Shown: positions 26,169 to 36,573, numbered from the stretch's first letter. The stretch: DNA of 64,000 bases from Candidatus Ruthia magnifica str. Cm (Calyptogena magnifica) (GCF_000015105.1 NC_008610.1:806001-870000); one strand, 5' to 3'. Notes: generated by a model from the letters alone, not told the origin. Program-made: numbers and translations.

Positions 26169-27130
26169 TGCATCTTAAAAGTACTTTTTTCAAGGTGCGT
26201 ATTGTCTTTGCAGGCACACCTGAATTTTCGGCAGGTATATTAAAAACATTAATAAACACCAAGCATGATATCGTTGGCGTATTTTGCCAGCCTGATCGTC
26301 CTAAGGGTCGTGGCAGAGTGTTAACAACTTGCCCTGTTAAAGAAAAAGCATTAGAACATAATTTAAACATTTTTCAACCTGAAAATTTAAAAAACGACAA
26401 GATCCAACAAATTTTAACCAAACTCAATGCAGATATAATGGTAGTAGCAGCTTACGGACAAATATTGCCTGCTAAAATCCTCAATACGCTTAAATATGGT
26501 TGTCTTAATATTCACAGCTCGTTATTACCACGTTGGCGTGGTGCAGCACCTATTCAACGTGCAATTTTGGCAGGTGATAAAATCACAGGTATCAACATCA
26601 TGCAAATGAATGAGGATTTAGATACGGGTGATATCTTACTTGAAAAAACTTGTTCAATCACACTCATTGATACGGCACAATCTCTACATGACAAACTGGC
26701 TAAACTTAGCTCTAGTGCTATTATTGAAGTTTTAGATAATCTTGATAATTTATTACCAACAGCACAAAGAGAAAACAACATCACTTATGCCGCAAAACTC
26801 AAAAAAGACGAAGCCTGGATTGATTGGACTCAAAGTGCAATACAAATTAATCGACAAATTAGAGCATTTAACCCCTATCCTATCGCCCAAACCTATGCAT
26901 CAAGTAATAAATTTGATACTAAGGTTCTACGTATTTTATCTGCCTCCGTAGTAATGACGAATGGTAATTACAACCCAGGCAGTATTATTAAACACAACAA
27001 GAAGGCATGTACTGTTGCCACTGGAGGTGGTGCACTAAATCTAAAAACCTTACAACTTTCAGGCAAAAAAGCGCTTAACATCAAAGATTTTAGTAACTCC
27101 TATAAGCTTACTCAGTTATTTTCGAATTAA
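26168..27130 (+). CDS. fmt: Methionyl-tRNA formyltransferase
   Basis: Formylates initiator Met-tRNA using 10-formyltetrahydrofolate. The 320-residue product has VFAGTPEFSAGIL at the N-terminus, AYGQILPAKIL, the catalytic NIHSSLLPRWRGAAPIQRAI near 105-125 with the active-site Asn and His, GINIMQMNEDLDTGDIL with the catalytic Asp, and a C-terminal OB-fold tRNA-binding domain from about 205 (AWIDWTQSAIQINRQIRAFNP). The ATG at 26168 shares bases with the argH stop; a GTG at 26195, closer to the family's usual start, is an alternative. Its usual partners def and rsmB are not adjacent; an eroded spacer follows. Confidence 0.95.
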   Translation: MHLKSTFFKVRIVFAGTPEFSAGILKTLINTKHDIVGVFCQPDRPKGRGRVLTTCPVKEKALEHNLNIFQPENLKNDKIQQILTKLNADIMVVAAYGQILPAKILNTLKYGCLNIHSSLLPRWRGAAPIQRAILAGDKITGINIMQMNEDLDTGDILLEKTCSITLIDTAQSLHDKLAKLSSSAIIEVLDNLDNLLPTAQRENNITYAAKLKKDEAWIDWTQSAIQINRQIRAFNPYPIAQTYASSNKFDTKVLRILSASVVMTNGNYNPGSIIKHNKKACTVATGGGALNLKTLQLSGKKALNIKDFSNSYKLTQLFSN

Positions 27131-27901
27131 TCTACTGAATACTGTACCAGTAGTCTTCTTTTCCGTATGTTAAGTATGATACAATTATATTTAACATGTC
27201 TACTGGTTAGAGGTTTTGGCAATAACTCCAACCTTTTTATTACTTCACAAAACCACATCCACCCACCACTAGCAAAACAATTAAAGTTGATAATTTGACA
27301 CTAGTTCGGCGTCTGAATAAATTCCAATATCAATTTATGTGGATTTTGAGTAACTATTGGGTTGATTTTTTGTTTTAACAGGCATTGCTAACGTATTCAC
27401 TTTGGTTATAAATTGATATTTTAGTAAAACTTGTCACCATTGAAAAATGTGGTATATTTTATGATGAAATCACCCTAAAGTGTTGTCAAAATACTATACA
27501 ACCTATATTTTTAACCTATTCTAATATGTCTAAACTCACTTCCACATAAAGAAAGATAAGTAAGTATTTTATCAGTTTTCCCAGTGGTGGATATGGTTTT
27601 GTACCTGCTGAATTTACATCTTAATTTATACCTAATCCAAATCAAGAAAATATACATGGCTAATGTTTTGATTATAAAACATCATTGTTTTACCTTGAAT
27701 ATCACATATTTATTCGGTAAATTATTACCATTCAAACGTTCAAGCATTATTTTTAATGCCCTAACACTTTAAACGCATTGGTTTGAATAATTTAGGACTA
27801 ATACTGGTTGATTTAGACGTAACATCAGAAAAATGATGATACAATAAAATTACATAACTATTAAACCTGTTAATGATGAAAATAATATCAATGCAATAAA
27901 T
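27131..27901. other. Eroded spacer between fmt and trmL
   Basis: About 770 bases without an intact gene. A weak stem (CTACTG / CAGTAG) followed by a T-rich stretch at 27131-27165 may end fmt transcription. On the reverse strand a run reading TLIVLLVVGGCGFV near 27260-27290 resembles a lipoprotein signal, and on the forward strand 27584-27770 is open but of unlikely composition. I see no nameable family and no RNA gene. Confidence 0.45.
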
Positions 27902-28363
27902 TTAAGCACTCTTAGCTCCTTTAAAACCAATTTGTCGCCAAGCTTCATATGCCACAATAGAAGCACAATTTGACAAATTTAAACTACGAGACTTATCTTG
28001 CATTGGTAAAGTGATGCCCTTATATTGGTTTAATATGTCTTGTGGAAGTCCTCTGGTTTCTGGACCCAAAAGCAGTGAGTCACCCGCTTGATATTTAACA
28101 TCTGTATAAATAGTTTTAACCTTTGAACTAACTACAAATAGATTTTTAGGTTTCTCCTTTTCCAAATAGTCATCAAAATTATCATATTCACTGACACACA
28201 TAAGCTCTTTATAATCCAATCCTGCCCTCCGTAATTTTTTATCCTCCATTTCAAACCCGTAAGGTTTGATAAGGCGTAGATTTGCACCCATGTTGGCACA
28301 CAAACGAATAATAGCACCAGTATTATTGGGTATTTCAGGTTCGAATAACACTAAATTTAACAT
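27902..28363 (-). CDS. trmL: tRNA (cytidine/uridine-2'-O-)-methyltransferase TrmL
   Basis: SPOUT-class knotted methyltransferase that methylates the ribose of nucleotide 34 in two tRNA-Leu species. The 153-residue product shows the family from end to end: LNLVLFEPEIPNNTGAIIRL at the N-terminus (with conserved N and Arg), LIKPYGFEMEDKKLRRAGLDY, LLLGPETRGLP and the C-terminal RSLNLSNCASIVAYEAWRQ that forms the knot and AdoMet site. Length is exactly typical. It diverges from clpB, the two starts being about 80 bases apart, so the clpB heat-shock promoter lies directly upstream of it. Confidence 0.95.
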   Translation of the reverse strand: MLNLVLFEPEIPNNTGAIIRLCANMGANLRLIKPYGFEMEDKKLRRAGLDYKELMCVSEYDNFDDYLEKEKPKNLFVVSSKVKTIYTDVKYQAGDSLLLGPETRGLPQDILNQYKGITLPMQDKSRSLNLSNCASIVAYEAWRQIGFKGAKSA

Positions 28364-28380
28364 AATATTTTATTTTAGTA

Positions 28381-28407
28381 CTTGAAATGCATTAATCATC
28401 CCATAGA
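28381..28407 (+). promoter_or_regulatory. Heat-shock (sigma-32 type) promoter of clpB
   Basis: CTTGAAA at 28381-28387 is a perfect sigma-32 -35 element; after 11 bases comes TCCCATAG (28399-28406), close to the -10 consensus CCCCATNT. Transcription would start near 28413. ClpB genes of gammaproteobacteria are classically under RpoH control, so the position supports the motif match. No competing sigma-70 promoter was obvious. Confidence 0.68.
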
Positions 28408-28443
28408 TAGTTAGTTCATTTCATGAGAAACATGAAAAATTCT

Positions 28444-31002
28444 ATGAATATTGATAAACTAACTGTGCAATTTCAGCAAGACTTAAGCATTGCACAATCC
28501 ATCGCTGTTGCGAAAAATAATAGTTCCATAGAAGCGGTGCATATTCTAAGTGCTATGTTACGAAACACTGATAGTAATATTGGTAATTTACTTCTCAGCA
28601 CTAATATTGATACTCAAAAACTCAAACAAGAAATTGATAAAGAAATTGATACATTGGCCACGATTAACAGCCTAAATGGTGATGTTAATATTTCTCAAAA
28701 TCTATTACACCTATTAAATGCAGCTGAAAAAATAGCCACTGATAAAAATGACATATATTTATCAACCGAACTATTCTTATTGGCTGTCATTCAAGGCAAT
28801 GACGCAAGCACAAAACTATTAAAAACTACTGGTGTAAATGAAGCAAATTTAAACCAAGCAATTGACAACCTTAGGAGGGGTAAAAACGTGAATGACCAAA
28901 ACGCAGAAAACAACCGAGATACACTGAAAAAATACACTCAGGATTTGACCCAATTGGCCATTGATAGTAAACTTGACCCTGTGATTGGTCGTGATAGCGA
29001 AATTCGCCGTGCCATTCAAGTTCTGCAGCGTCGTACTAAAAACAATCCAGTACTGATTGGTAAGCCTGGCGTGGGTAAAACCGCTATTGTTGAAGGTTTA
29101 GCACAACGCATTATTAATAACGAAGTGCCAGAAGGAATCAAAGGCAAGCGTGTTTTATCACTAGACATGGCGGCACTGGTAGCAGGTGCTAAATATCGAG
29201 GCGAGTTTGAAGAGCGACTAAAAGCCGTACTCAAAGAATTAGAAGCCGAACAAGGTCAAGTCATTTTATTTATTGACGAATTGCACACTGTGGTCGGTTC
29301 TAGCAAATCTGATGGTGCTATGGATGCAGGCAATATGTTAAAGCCCGCCTTAGCCCGTGGTGATTTACACTGCATGGGCGCCACTACACTAGATGAGTAC
29401 CGCCAATATATTGAAAAAGACTCAGCCTTAGAACGCAGGTTCCAAAAAGTATTAGTGGACGAATCAACTGAACAAGATACCATTGCTATTTTACGTGGTC
29501 TAAAAGAAAAATACGAAGTGCACCATGGTGTGGAAATTACCGACCCTGCTATTATCGCTGCTGTTACCTATTCAACCAGATACATTACTGACAGACAATT
29601 GCCAGATAAAGCCATTGATTTAATTGATGAAGCTGCCTCACAAATTCGCATGGAAATTGACTCAAAACCAGAATCAATGGACAAACTTGATCGTAAACTA
29701 GTACAACTTAAAATTGAACGTATGGCGCTTAAAAAAGAAAAAGATAAAGCCTCTAAAGTACGATTAAAAGAATTGGTTGCATTAATCCAGTCACTGGAAA
29801 AAGAATATACTGATTTAGAGGAAATTTGGAAAAAAGAAAAATTAGTCGTTCAAGATGCACACCATCTTAAAGAAGAACTGGAGCAAGCTAAAGCAAATTT
29901 TGAAAATGCACATCGCAATAATGATTTAGCCAAAATGAGCGAACTTCAATACGGTATTATTCCTGAATTAGAGAAAAAAATAGGTACTACTGAAAATGCT
30001 GATACGCAGCAAATGACGCTACTTAGAAATAAAGTCACTGAGGATGAAATCGCCCACATTGTTGCCCGTTGGACAGGTATCCCTATGGATAAAATGATAG
30101 CGGGTGAAAAAGATAAACTATTAAAAATGGAAGCTATTATTCACAAACGCCTAGTCGGTCAAGATAAAGCCGTTAAAGTAATTTCTAATGCCATACGTCG
30201 TGCACGCAGTGGTCTGTCTGATCCTAACCGACCTGATGGTTCATTTCTATTTATGGGCCCTACTGGTGTGGGAAAGACTGAACTCACCAAAGCCTTAGCA
30301 GACTTCTTATTTGACACTGAGCAAGCTATTGTCCGTGTTGATATGAGCGAATTTATGGAAAAACACTCGGTTGCACGTTTGATTGGCGCACCTCCAGGCT
30401 ATGTTGGCTATGAGCAAGGTGGTATGCTAACCGAGGCTGTGCGTCGCAAACCTTACTCAATCATTCTACTGGATGAGATTGAAAAAGCCCATTTAGATGT
30501 ATTTAACATTCTATTGCAGGTACTAGATGATGGTCGCTTAACAGATGGTCAAGGTCGCACGATTGATTTTAAAAATACTGTTATTATTATGACTTCAAAC
30601 TTAGGCTCATACTTGATTCAACAAAATCCAGGTAAAGATATGTCCGCTGAACTTTCTAAAATTGTTAACGAGCACTTTAGACCTGAATTTGTCAATCGTA
30701 TTGATGAAATTATAACCTTTAAAATGCTAGAAAAATATCAGATCAAAGACATTGCACTCAAGCAAATTGAAATCCTATCGGTACGCTTGGCTAAGCTTAA
30801 CCTTAAACTAACATTGAGCAATACAGCCATAAATATGATTGTTGATAGAGGCTATGACCCTGTATTTGGTGCCAGACCACTCAAGCGCACAATACAGCAG
30901 TTGTTAGAAAATCCTTTGTCGCAAAAAATACTTGCTGAAGAGTTTTTATCAAATTCAGCCATTCACGGCGATGTTAAGGATGAACAAATCGTTTTCTCTT
31001 AA
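28444..31002 (+). CDS. clpB: ATP-dependent disaggregase ClpB
   Basis: Hexameric AAA+ chaperone that, with DnaK, pulls proteins out of aggregates. The product has the N domain (about 1-150), a first AAA+ module with Walker [14 protein letters not shown] and Walker [13 protein letters not shown], the M-domain coiled coil (about 400-520, rich in Lys and Glu) and a second AAA+ module with [30 protein letters not shown] and [12 protein letters not shown] chose ATG 28444 (852 residues) because [11 protein letters not shown] lines up with the usual family start and because the sigma-32 promoter would leave almost no leader for the in-frame ATG at 28423. Neither has a good ribosome binding site. Confidence 0.95.
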   Translation: MNIDKLTVQFQQDLSIAQSIAVAKNNSSIEAVHILSAMLRNTDSNIGNLLLSTNIDTQKLKQEIDKEIDTLATINSLNGDVNISQNLLHLLNAAEKIATDKNDIYLSTELFLLAVIQGNDASTKLLKTTGVNEANLNQAIDNLRRGKNVNDQNAENNRDTLKKYTQDLTQLAIDSKLDPVIGRDSEIRRAIQVLQRRTKNNPVLIGKPGVGKTAIVEGLAQRIINNEVPEGIKGKRVLSLDMAALVAGAKYRGEFEERLKAVLKELEAEQGQVILFIDELHTVVGSSKSDGAMDAGNMLKPALARGDLHCMGATTLDEYRQYIEKDSALERRFQKVLVDESTEQDTIAILRGLKEKYEVHHGVEITDPAIIAAVTYSTRYITDRQLPDKAIDLIDEAASQIRMEIDSKPESMDKLDRKLVQLKIERMALKKEKDKASKVRLKELVALIQSLEKEYTDLEEIWKKEKLVVQDAHHLKEELEQAKANFENAHRNNDLAKMSELQYGIIPELEKKIGTTENADTQQMTLLRNKVTEDEIAHIVARWTGIPMDKMIAGEKDKLLKMEAIIHKRLVGQDKAVKVISNAIRRARSGLSDPNRPDGSFLFMGPTGVGKTELTKALADFLFDTEQAIVRVDMSEFMEKHSVARLIGAPPGYVGYEQGGMLTEAVRRKPYSIILLDEIEKAHLDVFNILLQVLDDGRLTDGQGRTIDFKNTVIIMTSNLGSYLIQQNPGKDMSAELSKIVNEHFRPEFVNRIDEIITFKMLEKYQIKDIALKQIEILSVRLAKLNLKLTLSNTAINMIVDRGYDPVFGARPLKRTIQQLLENPLSQKILAEEFLSNSAIHGDVKDEQIVFS

Positions 31003-31054
31003 TTAGTTTTTTATCTGATTAATATACATAGAAGCAACTATTCTGTAGAATTTT

Positions 31055-31266
31055 ATGATAAATAAACAATCATTTTTCTACATTTTAAAACAACAACGTT
31101 ATAAAGCCAATCTGTCACAAGAAAAACTTGCTGAAAAACAAATTTGTCAGTACATTGTATTTCTCTGCTAGAATGCAACAAACAGCAGCCAAGTTTGACT
31201 ACTTTTATTAAAATTGTACATGAGCTTGAAACTTTACTCAGTGAATTAATTAACTTGATTAAATAA
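31055..31266 (+). pseudogene. Dead XRE-family helix-turn-helix regulator
   Basis: Reads SFFYILKQQRYKANLSQEKL then AEK, the first helices of an XRE-type DNA-binding domain. After a frame change near 31145 it reads CISLLECNKQQPSLTTFIKI then VHELETLLSELINLIK and a stop at 31266. The ISLLE.NKQ.PSL.TFIKIV pattern is the second half of the XRE helix-turn-helix. A single +1 frameshift separates the halves, so the gene is recently dead. Confidence 0.7.
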
Positions 31267-31558
31267 AAAGCCACCTTGTAAACGTAACATAAAAATTATT
31301 TATGATTTTAACTTTACTAAAAGTAATCTTCCTTCATTTAAAATAAAATATCGAAAATGATTTGAGTTGATTATCTCTTTAAGTTTTTCGTTTGTTATCT
31401 CTTCAAACGCCGCAAGAGGCAAGCTTTGATTTAATTTAACCACCATAAATCAACAATTATTATTGCCAAAGTATTAGAGATTAGCGCTGCAGAATTAATG
31501 TATATTATGGAAAACGACCTAGTAAATCAACACACGATTAAGTATATAATTAAACACC
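31267..31558 (+). pseudogene. Fragment of a second small HTH-type regulator, and spacer
   Basis: The end of this stretch, from about 31455, reads IIAKVLEISAAELMYIMEND then [15 protein letters not shown], with a stop at 31564-31566, inside the start of rsxE. IAKVLEIS..ELM is a pattern common in the last helix of XRE-type regulators. The preceding 150 bases hold only short open pieces. Probably a second decayed regulator; family assignment tentative. Confidence 0.4.
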
Positions 31559-32212
31559 GTGAGTGACTATATCAAAATTATAAAAAATGGGCTGTGGAAT
31601 AACAATCAAGCCTTGGTTGTGCTTTTAGGTCTATGCCCCTTATTAGCAGTCACCAATAATATTGTGAATGCAATCGGACTTGGGTTGGCAACCACGTTTG
31701 TTTTAGTGTCCTCTAATATAACCGTCTCTATTTTTCGTCATCAAATTTCAAAAGAAGTTCGTATTCCTATTTTTGTCCTACTAATTGCTTCATTTGTAAC
31801 GATTGTTGAATTGCTAATGCAATCATATTTTTATGATTTATATTTAGTATTGGGTATTTTTGTACCACTAATTGTCACTAACTGTGCTATTTTAGGACGT
31901 GCTGAGGCATTTGCTAGTAAAAATACTTGGGGAAAATCTGCAATAGATGGATTAATGATGGGTGTTGGTTTTTCTATTGTGCTTATTGTATTAGGTGCAA
32001 TGCGTGAATTGATTGGCAGCGGCACTTTATTTGATCAATCTGCATTATTACTGGGGGGTGATTTAGGCAACACACTTAATGTTACTGTATTTAAAAATTA
32101 TCAAGGTACTTTACTAGCCACTTTACCACCAGGAGCATTCATTGGTTTAGGACTTATTGTTGCAATGAAAAATAGATACGACTTAAGAAGAGTGGAATTA
32201 CAAAAAAATTAA
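31559..32212 (+). CDS. rsxE: Electron transport complex subunit RsxE/RnfE
   Basis: Membrane subunit of the Rnf/Rsx complex, which couples electron flow between ferredoxin and NADH to ion transport. The 217-residue product has six hydrophobic segments and the family hallmarks [50 protein letters not shown] (with the conserved Cys), [18 protein letters not shown] and [15 protein letters not shown]. It starts with GTG at 31559 without a clear Shine-Dalgarno sequence. The other five rnf genes are not adjacent: upstream lie two dead regulators and downstream a rhodanese relic. Either the rest of the complex is elsewhere or this is a survivor of a broken operon. Confidence 0.92.
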   Translation: MSDYIKIIKNGLWNNNQALVVLLGLCPLLAVTNNIVNAIGLGLATTFVLVSSNITVSIFRHQISKEVRIPIFVLLIASFVTIVELLMQSYFYDLYLVLGIFVPLIVTNCAILGRAEAFASKNTWGKSAIDGLMMGVGFSIVLIVLGAMRELIGSGTLFDQSALLLGGDLGNTLNVTVFKNYQGTLLATLPPGAFIGLGLIVAMKNRYDLRRVELQKN

Positions 32213-32488
32213 CATTACTATTAATTAGCTTACTATAATAATAAATACTTATGCATAAGCTACAATGCAACCAAAACAAAGGCGATAAAACCTCTATTTT
32301 TACCTCAAAACTACCTTTTAGTAAGATTCAACTTATGCACCCTTTTACATCACATACTGTAGATTAGATATCATTAACGTTAAAAAAATCAGCAAAGGCA
32401 CCATCTTGATTTGATACACGTACAAACTATTACAGGCGTTATCCCAAACCATCATTAACCCTTGAAAGGGTACTAGAAATTAGAAATT
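32213..32488. other. Spacer between rsxE and the rhodanese relic
   Basis: No intact gene. From about 32330 the forward strand gives broken pieces (DIINVKKISKGTIL, then a frame change to DTRTNYYRRYPKPS) that may be the N-terminal half of the rhodanese-like gene that follows. Confidence 0.45.
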
Positions 32489-32710
32489 ATGAAAGACTTA
32501 TTGAGTGTTAAAATTGACGAATTACCTTATTTTTCTTATGTCAAAACTTTAATCATGTATTACAATAGCATCTGGTGCAGTAAAATACCAACTACTGTAA
32601 CGTATTTTCTTAAATATAGCTATCCCTACTACTCTACTGCAAAAGTTAAATACTTTCGAGGTAATATGCAAAATTGGAAAGCATTAGAATTAACAACTGT
32701 TAATTTATAA
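32489..32710 (+). pseudogene. C-terminal remnant of a rhodanese-like protein
   Basis: The 73-codon frame reads VKTLIMYYNSIWCSKIPTTV, TYFLKYSYPYYSTAKVKYFR and GNMQNWKALELTTVNL. Rhodanese domains carry (LI)(VL)FYCNGxWCGxSP followed by GYxxxKVxYYRGGMQxWxxLGLT, so this is the second half of such a domain. The position of the usual first cysteine (CNG) is Tyr-Asn-Ser. It ends five bases before prmC and its N-terminal half is broken by frameshifts. It may be translated as a stub, but the active site looks lost. Confidence 0.6.
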
Positions 32711-32714
32711 ATCT

Positions 32715-33500
32715 TTGATTAGTATTCAAGACTATTTAAACAGTGACATAATTGATATTGTGCCACTACTATCTCTGGCTCTTAATAAAAACCACGTTCA
32801 GCTTATTACTCATTATGATTATCAACCAAATAATGAGGAAAAAACTCAACTCAATCAACTCATCAAACAAAGACAATTTGGTATACCTTTTGCTTATTTA
32901 AGTGGCACAAAAGGGTTTTATCATCTTGATTTTAAGGTCACCCCTAGCACTCTAATCCCTAGACCTGAAACCGAACTCTTAATCGACATTGCTTTAGGTT
33001 TATTTGATAAAAATCAAACCTGTAAGGTACTTGATTTAGGTACTGGTAGTGGTATTATTATTATTACTTTAGGCGATAAAAATCCACAATGGCATTTAAC
33101 TGCAACTGACTCTTCAATTAATGCACTTGATATTGCTCAACAAAATGCAAAAACAAACATTAACTTCCAATTAGGCAGTTGGTTTAAAGCTACACCTAAT
33201 CAAATATTTGATTTAATTATCTCCAACCCTCCTTATATCAAACAAAGCGACCCTCACCTTAATGATTTAAGTTTTGAGCCGCAAAGTGCGCTTGTATCTG
33301 GCAAAGATGGCTTGGATGATATTCGTACTATTATTAATAATGCACCACAACATCTTAATAAAAAAGGATATATTTTGTTAGAACACGGCTTTGACCAACA
33401 ACAAGAAATCATACAACTATTAAGTAATAATTTTTTCAACATTCAAAAATTTAAAGACTACAATCAACAAGATCGTGCCCTTTTGGCACAAATTAAATAA
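32715..33500 (+). CDS. prmC: Peptide chain release factor N5-glutamine methyltransferase
   Basis: Methylates the GGQ glutamine of release factors RF1 and RF2. The 261-residue product has the N-terminal helical domain with QRQFGIPFAYLSGTKGFYHL, the AdoMet loop LDLGTGSGIIIITLG near 110 and the substrate motif IISNPPYIKQSDPHL near 175. Both are diagnostic of PrmC/HemK. It begins with a non-ATG codon (TTG-type, right after the rhodanese stub stop), so the exact start is uncertain by a few residues. Release factor gene prfA, its usual neighbour, is not adjacent. Confidence 0.93.
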   Translation: MISIQDYLNSDIIDIVPLLSLALNKNHVQLITHYDYQPNNEEKTQLNQLIKQRQFGIPFAYLSGTKGFYHLDFKVTPSTLIPRPETELLIDIALGLFDKNQTCKVLDLGTGSGIIIITLGDKNPQWHLTATDSSINALDIAQQNAKTNINFQLGSWFKATPNQIFDLIISNPPYIKQSDPHLNDLSFEPQSALVSGKDGLDDIRTIINNAPQHLNKKGYILLEHGFDQQQEIIQLLSNNFFNIQKFKDYNQQDRALLAQIK

Positions 33501-34654
33501 CTGCTGTGATAATGACAATCAAAAATAAGCCAAGTAAGCTTCATATTTTTATTGATGTGGTTAAAAATCCACTTAGCATTTGATATGGCCTGATTATTAA
33601 AATTGACCCTAAAAACAAAACACAAAACACAGATTAGTATTTTTGATATGGTTAAATCTGGTCAATACGACCTTAAGTAGTTTGGCTCGTATTATATTGA
33701 AAAGGCAAAGACATTAACATTTTATTTTTCACTTCCATATCCTTTAACATAACAGCAAACGAAAAACATACTTTGTTTGAATATGGTGGTGGTTAAGAAT
33801 TGATGAACAAAGTCTATGCCAAAGCACGAACTAAAATCTATTATCGGTGATAATACTGTCAACCAAATGGAATGGTTTTGGTTTAAAAAAGAAATTAACT
33901 TGATTGAAGACTTGCAAGAGCTAAAAATACGTATCCTTGGATTTGAAAGCGAATATTTTAGCAGATGAGTTACATACTGCACTAGATCTTGACACAATTA
34001 ATTCCTTAGAATGAGTTGTACTAAGCGCATAAAGTGGCAATTTTGATGGTTTATTCTATCGCTTTATCCTAAAGCCATCCCACTCAGTTTTATTTTGTTT
34101 ACCATATCTGAGCTTACTTTCATCAACAACCTCAAAAAGTTTAAACCATAATAGAAACCATCAAAATTACTTCAATGGTCTTTACTATTCTAATCAACGC
34201 AACCTCCTAACAAAAAATGAATTTTATTCTCATCATCCTCATTCTTGGCTTTTTATTGATTTTGTATAAATTTCACTAATTATCGTCCCTATTTTTCTAC
34301 CTCATTGCTTAGTCGAATCGATATTGACATGACCTAGTATGCCATTTTAATTACCATAAATTTACAAACCTATTTTTTCACTCCGCTCTTTGGCTTTAGT
34401 TTGTTCTATCTTAAAGGTATTGCACTAAATCAATCCAAACAATGGATATCTGCAAAGGTTTTATACCATTAGATTATGGTTTTAATGAGTCTTATTTTGT
34501 TTCCAACTTGGTATAATTTTGCTGACTTTTAAAGCCCATCAATCCTTACTTTGTTGTTTATCCAATGTTTATTCAAGTTGTTTTATAGATTAAATCCACC
34601 TTGCTATTTTCCCTGCTGAGTAAAAATGCAGTAGAAAGCAGAAAGACGAAGTAA
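33501..34654. other. Eroded spacer between prmC and rnpB
   Basis: About 1.15 kb. Forward-strand scraps read VNQMEWFWFKKEINLIEDLQ and ELKIRILGFESEYFS near 33850-33965, and a hydrophobic run TYFFTPLFGFSLFYLKGIAL near 34370-34430 with later MVLMSLILFPTWYNF (34480-34520) looks like a dead small membrane protein. None can be assigned to a family. No terminator or tRNA was seen; the rnpB gene begins at the end of this stretch. Confidence 0.45.
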
Positions 34655-34996
34655 AAAGAAGTCGGTCTATAAGCCGGGTTCTGTAATAGATGGTCATTCA
34701 TCTACGTGTTTTGTTGCCAAAACGCTTTAGCACTCTACCCACCAACTCAGCGAGCAACGTCATCATCAGCCTATTTGAGCTTGCTCCAAGTGGGGTTTAC
34801 CTTGCCACGGTTGTCACCAATCGCGCGGTGCGCTCTTACCGCGCCTTCTCACCCTTACCTATTAAAAATAGGCGGTCTAAATCTCTGTAGCACTTTCCGT
34901 TATGTCACCATACCTAGCTGTTAGCTAGCACTTTACTCTATGGAGCCCGGACTTTCCTCTGAAGAATCAAGCTCCAGCGACCATCCGACCAACTTC
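34655..34996 (-). ncRNA. rnpB: RNase P RNA (M1 RNA), bacterial type A
   Basis: Catalytic RNA that cleaves the 5' leader of tRNA precursors. Read on the reverse strand, the 5' end GAAGTTGGT (34988-34996) pairs fully with ACCGACTTC at 34658-34666 to close helix P1. Just inside lie the universal conserved blocks GAGGAAAGTCCGGGCTCC (5', P4 strand) and ACAGAACCCGGCTTATAG (3', P4 partner and the CCA-binding region). Length, about 340 nucleotides, is normal for type A. Two long open frames on the opposite strand are accidental. Confidence 0.96.
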
Positions 34997-35002
34997 AACG
35001 TT

Positions 35003-35008
35003 ATTATA
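35003..35008 (-). promoter_or_regulatory. rnpB: Probable -10 element of rnpB
   Basis: TATAAT on the reverse strand, seven bases upstream of the P1-defined 5' end of RNase P RNA. The -35 region (ATTTTA at the expected distance) is poor, so the hexamer plus position is the only support. Confidence 0.55.
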
Positions 35009-35082
35009 CGCCAAGACTATATTTCTAAAATATTTGAATTTTCTCGAAAAAAGATAACTCTACTTGAACTCTAATAACTCAT

Positions 35083-36573
35083 TTAGTAGGTTATCTGAAT
35101 ATCTTGAAAAATACTATGAATATTATTACCTTGAGTATCAACTGCAACTGTAACCGGCATGTCTTTAACTTCAAATTCATAAATTGCTTCCATACCCATC
35201 TCTTCAAATGCAATTTTTTTAGCCTTTTTAATAGACTTAGAAATTAAATAAGCCGCACCACCTACTGCAATAAGATACGTAGCCTTGTGTTTTTTAATGG
35301 CTTGCATACTGGCCTCGCCACGTTCTGCCTTACCAATCATACCTAAAATATTAGTATTATCCAACATCATATCAGTAAATTTATCCATACGCGTAGCAGT
35401 AGTAGGACCTGCTGGACCAATAATTTCATCACCAATGGCGTCCACTGGGCCAACATAATAAATAAATTTATTGTCAAAATCTACACTATCTGGCAAACCT
35501 TCACCATTATCAAGCATTTGTTTAAGGCGTTTATGTGCTGCATCTCGTCCAGTAATAATTGTACCTGTTAATAACAAGGTATCACCAATACGCCATTGAG
35601 TCATTTGTTTACACGTTAAATTGTTTAAATCAATTTTTTTATATTGAGCATAATCCATCTCTAATTGAGGATAATTGTCCATATCTACTTGTGGTATTTT
35701 CACCACACCTGAACCATCAAGTGAAAAGTGTAAATGACGTGTTGCTGCACAATTAGGAATCATTGCCACTGCTTGAGAGGCGGCGTGAGTTGGATAATCT
35801 TTAATTTTGACATCCAATACTGTTGTCAAACCACCCAAGCCTTGCGCGCCAATACCTAAATAATTAATTTTATCAAACAATTTAAGGCGTAATTTTTCAA
35901 GGTTACTTGGGTTTGATTTTTGCACAATATCTTGAATATCAATAGGCTCCATCAAACTTTCTTTTGCCATTAACATGGATTTTTCAGCTGTACCACCAAC
36001 GCCAATACCAATAATACCTGGTGGACACCAACCAGCGCCCATGGTTGGTATGGTTTTTAACACCCAGTCAACAATATTATCATCTGGTGCAAGCATGCTA
36101 AACTTTGCCTTATTTTCAGAACCACAGCCTTTAGCTGCCACAATAAAATTAAGTTGATTACCCTTAACAACTTTCATGTGAATAACTGCCGGTGTATTGT
36201 CTTTGGTGTTAACTCTAGTAAATAAAGAGTCTCTTACAATCGAAGCCCTAAGAGGGTTATCTACATAAGTAAATGCCTGACGAACACCTTCATTAATCAT
36301 GTCTTCTAACGATAAATCAGCCGACCAAGTGATCGCCATACCCACCTCAACAAATACATTCACAATACCAGTATCTTGACATATTGGACGCTTACCTAAG
36401 GCTGCCATTTTTGAATTAATAAGAATTTGTGCAATAGCATTTTTTGCAGCTTTGTGAGTTTCTTTTTCATAAGCATTAGCCATGGCCTGAATAAAATCAG
36501 GACTGTGATAATAAGAAATATATTGCAAGACATTAAAAATGCTTTCTATGACATGTTTTTGCTGAATTTTCAT
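35083..36573 (-). CDS. fumA: Class I (iron-sulfur) fumarate hydratase
   Basis: Reversibly hydrates fumarate to malate using an oxygen-sensitive 4Fe-4S cluster. The 496-residue product has the three cluster cysteines in the order expected of the family: GKRPICQDTGI near 63, VAAKGCGSENK near 150 and MIPNCAATRH near 275. The C-terminal half is the TtdB-like domain (GPAGPTTATRMDKF), fused as in class I fumarases, with RIGDTLLLTG at its start. Related tartrate dehydratases share these motifs, so substrate preference is inferred. Two-subunit homologues exist; here both domains are in one frame. It diverges from mreB, the starts being 80 bases apart. Confidence 0.9.
   Translation of the reverse strand: MKIQQKHVIESIFNVLQYISYYHSPDFIQAMANAYEKETHKAAKNAIAQILINSKMAALGKRPICQDTGIVNVFVEVGMAITWSADLSLEDMINEGVRQAFTYVDNPLRASIVRDSLFTRVNTKDNTPAVIHMKVVKGNQLNFIVAAKGCGSENKAKFSMLAPDDNIVDWVLKTIPTMGAGWCPPGIIGIGVGGTAEKSMLMAKESLMEPIDIQDIVQKSNPSNLEKLRLKLFDKINYLGIGAQGLGGLTTVLDVKIKDYPTHAASQAVAMIPNCAATRHLHFSLDGSGVVKIPQVDMDNYPQLEMDYAQYKKIDLNNLTCKQMTQWRIGDTLLLTGTIITGRDAAHKRLKQMLDNGEGLPDSVDFDNKFIYYVGPVDAIGDEIIGPAGPTTATRMDKFTDMMLDNTNILGMIGKAERGEASMQAIKKHKATYLIAVGGAAYLISKSIKKAKKIAFEEMGMEAIYEFEVKDMPVTVAVDTQGNNIHSIFQDIQITY

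Noticed and set aside
27584-27772. A 62-codon forward frame after fmt
   Set aside because: Hydrophobic and Leu/Ile-rich by AT bias; no start signal or recognisable motif.
33722-33997. A 91-codon reverse-strand frame
   Set aside because: The better protein-like signal in this stretch is on the forward strand (broken pieces); the reverse frame has poor composition.
34690-34924. Two overlapping open frames on the forward strand
   Set aside because: They lie antisense to the conserved core of RNase P RNA, which explains the whole stretch.
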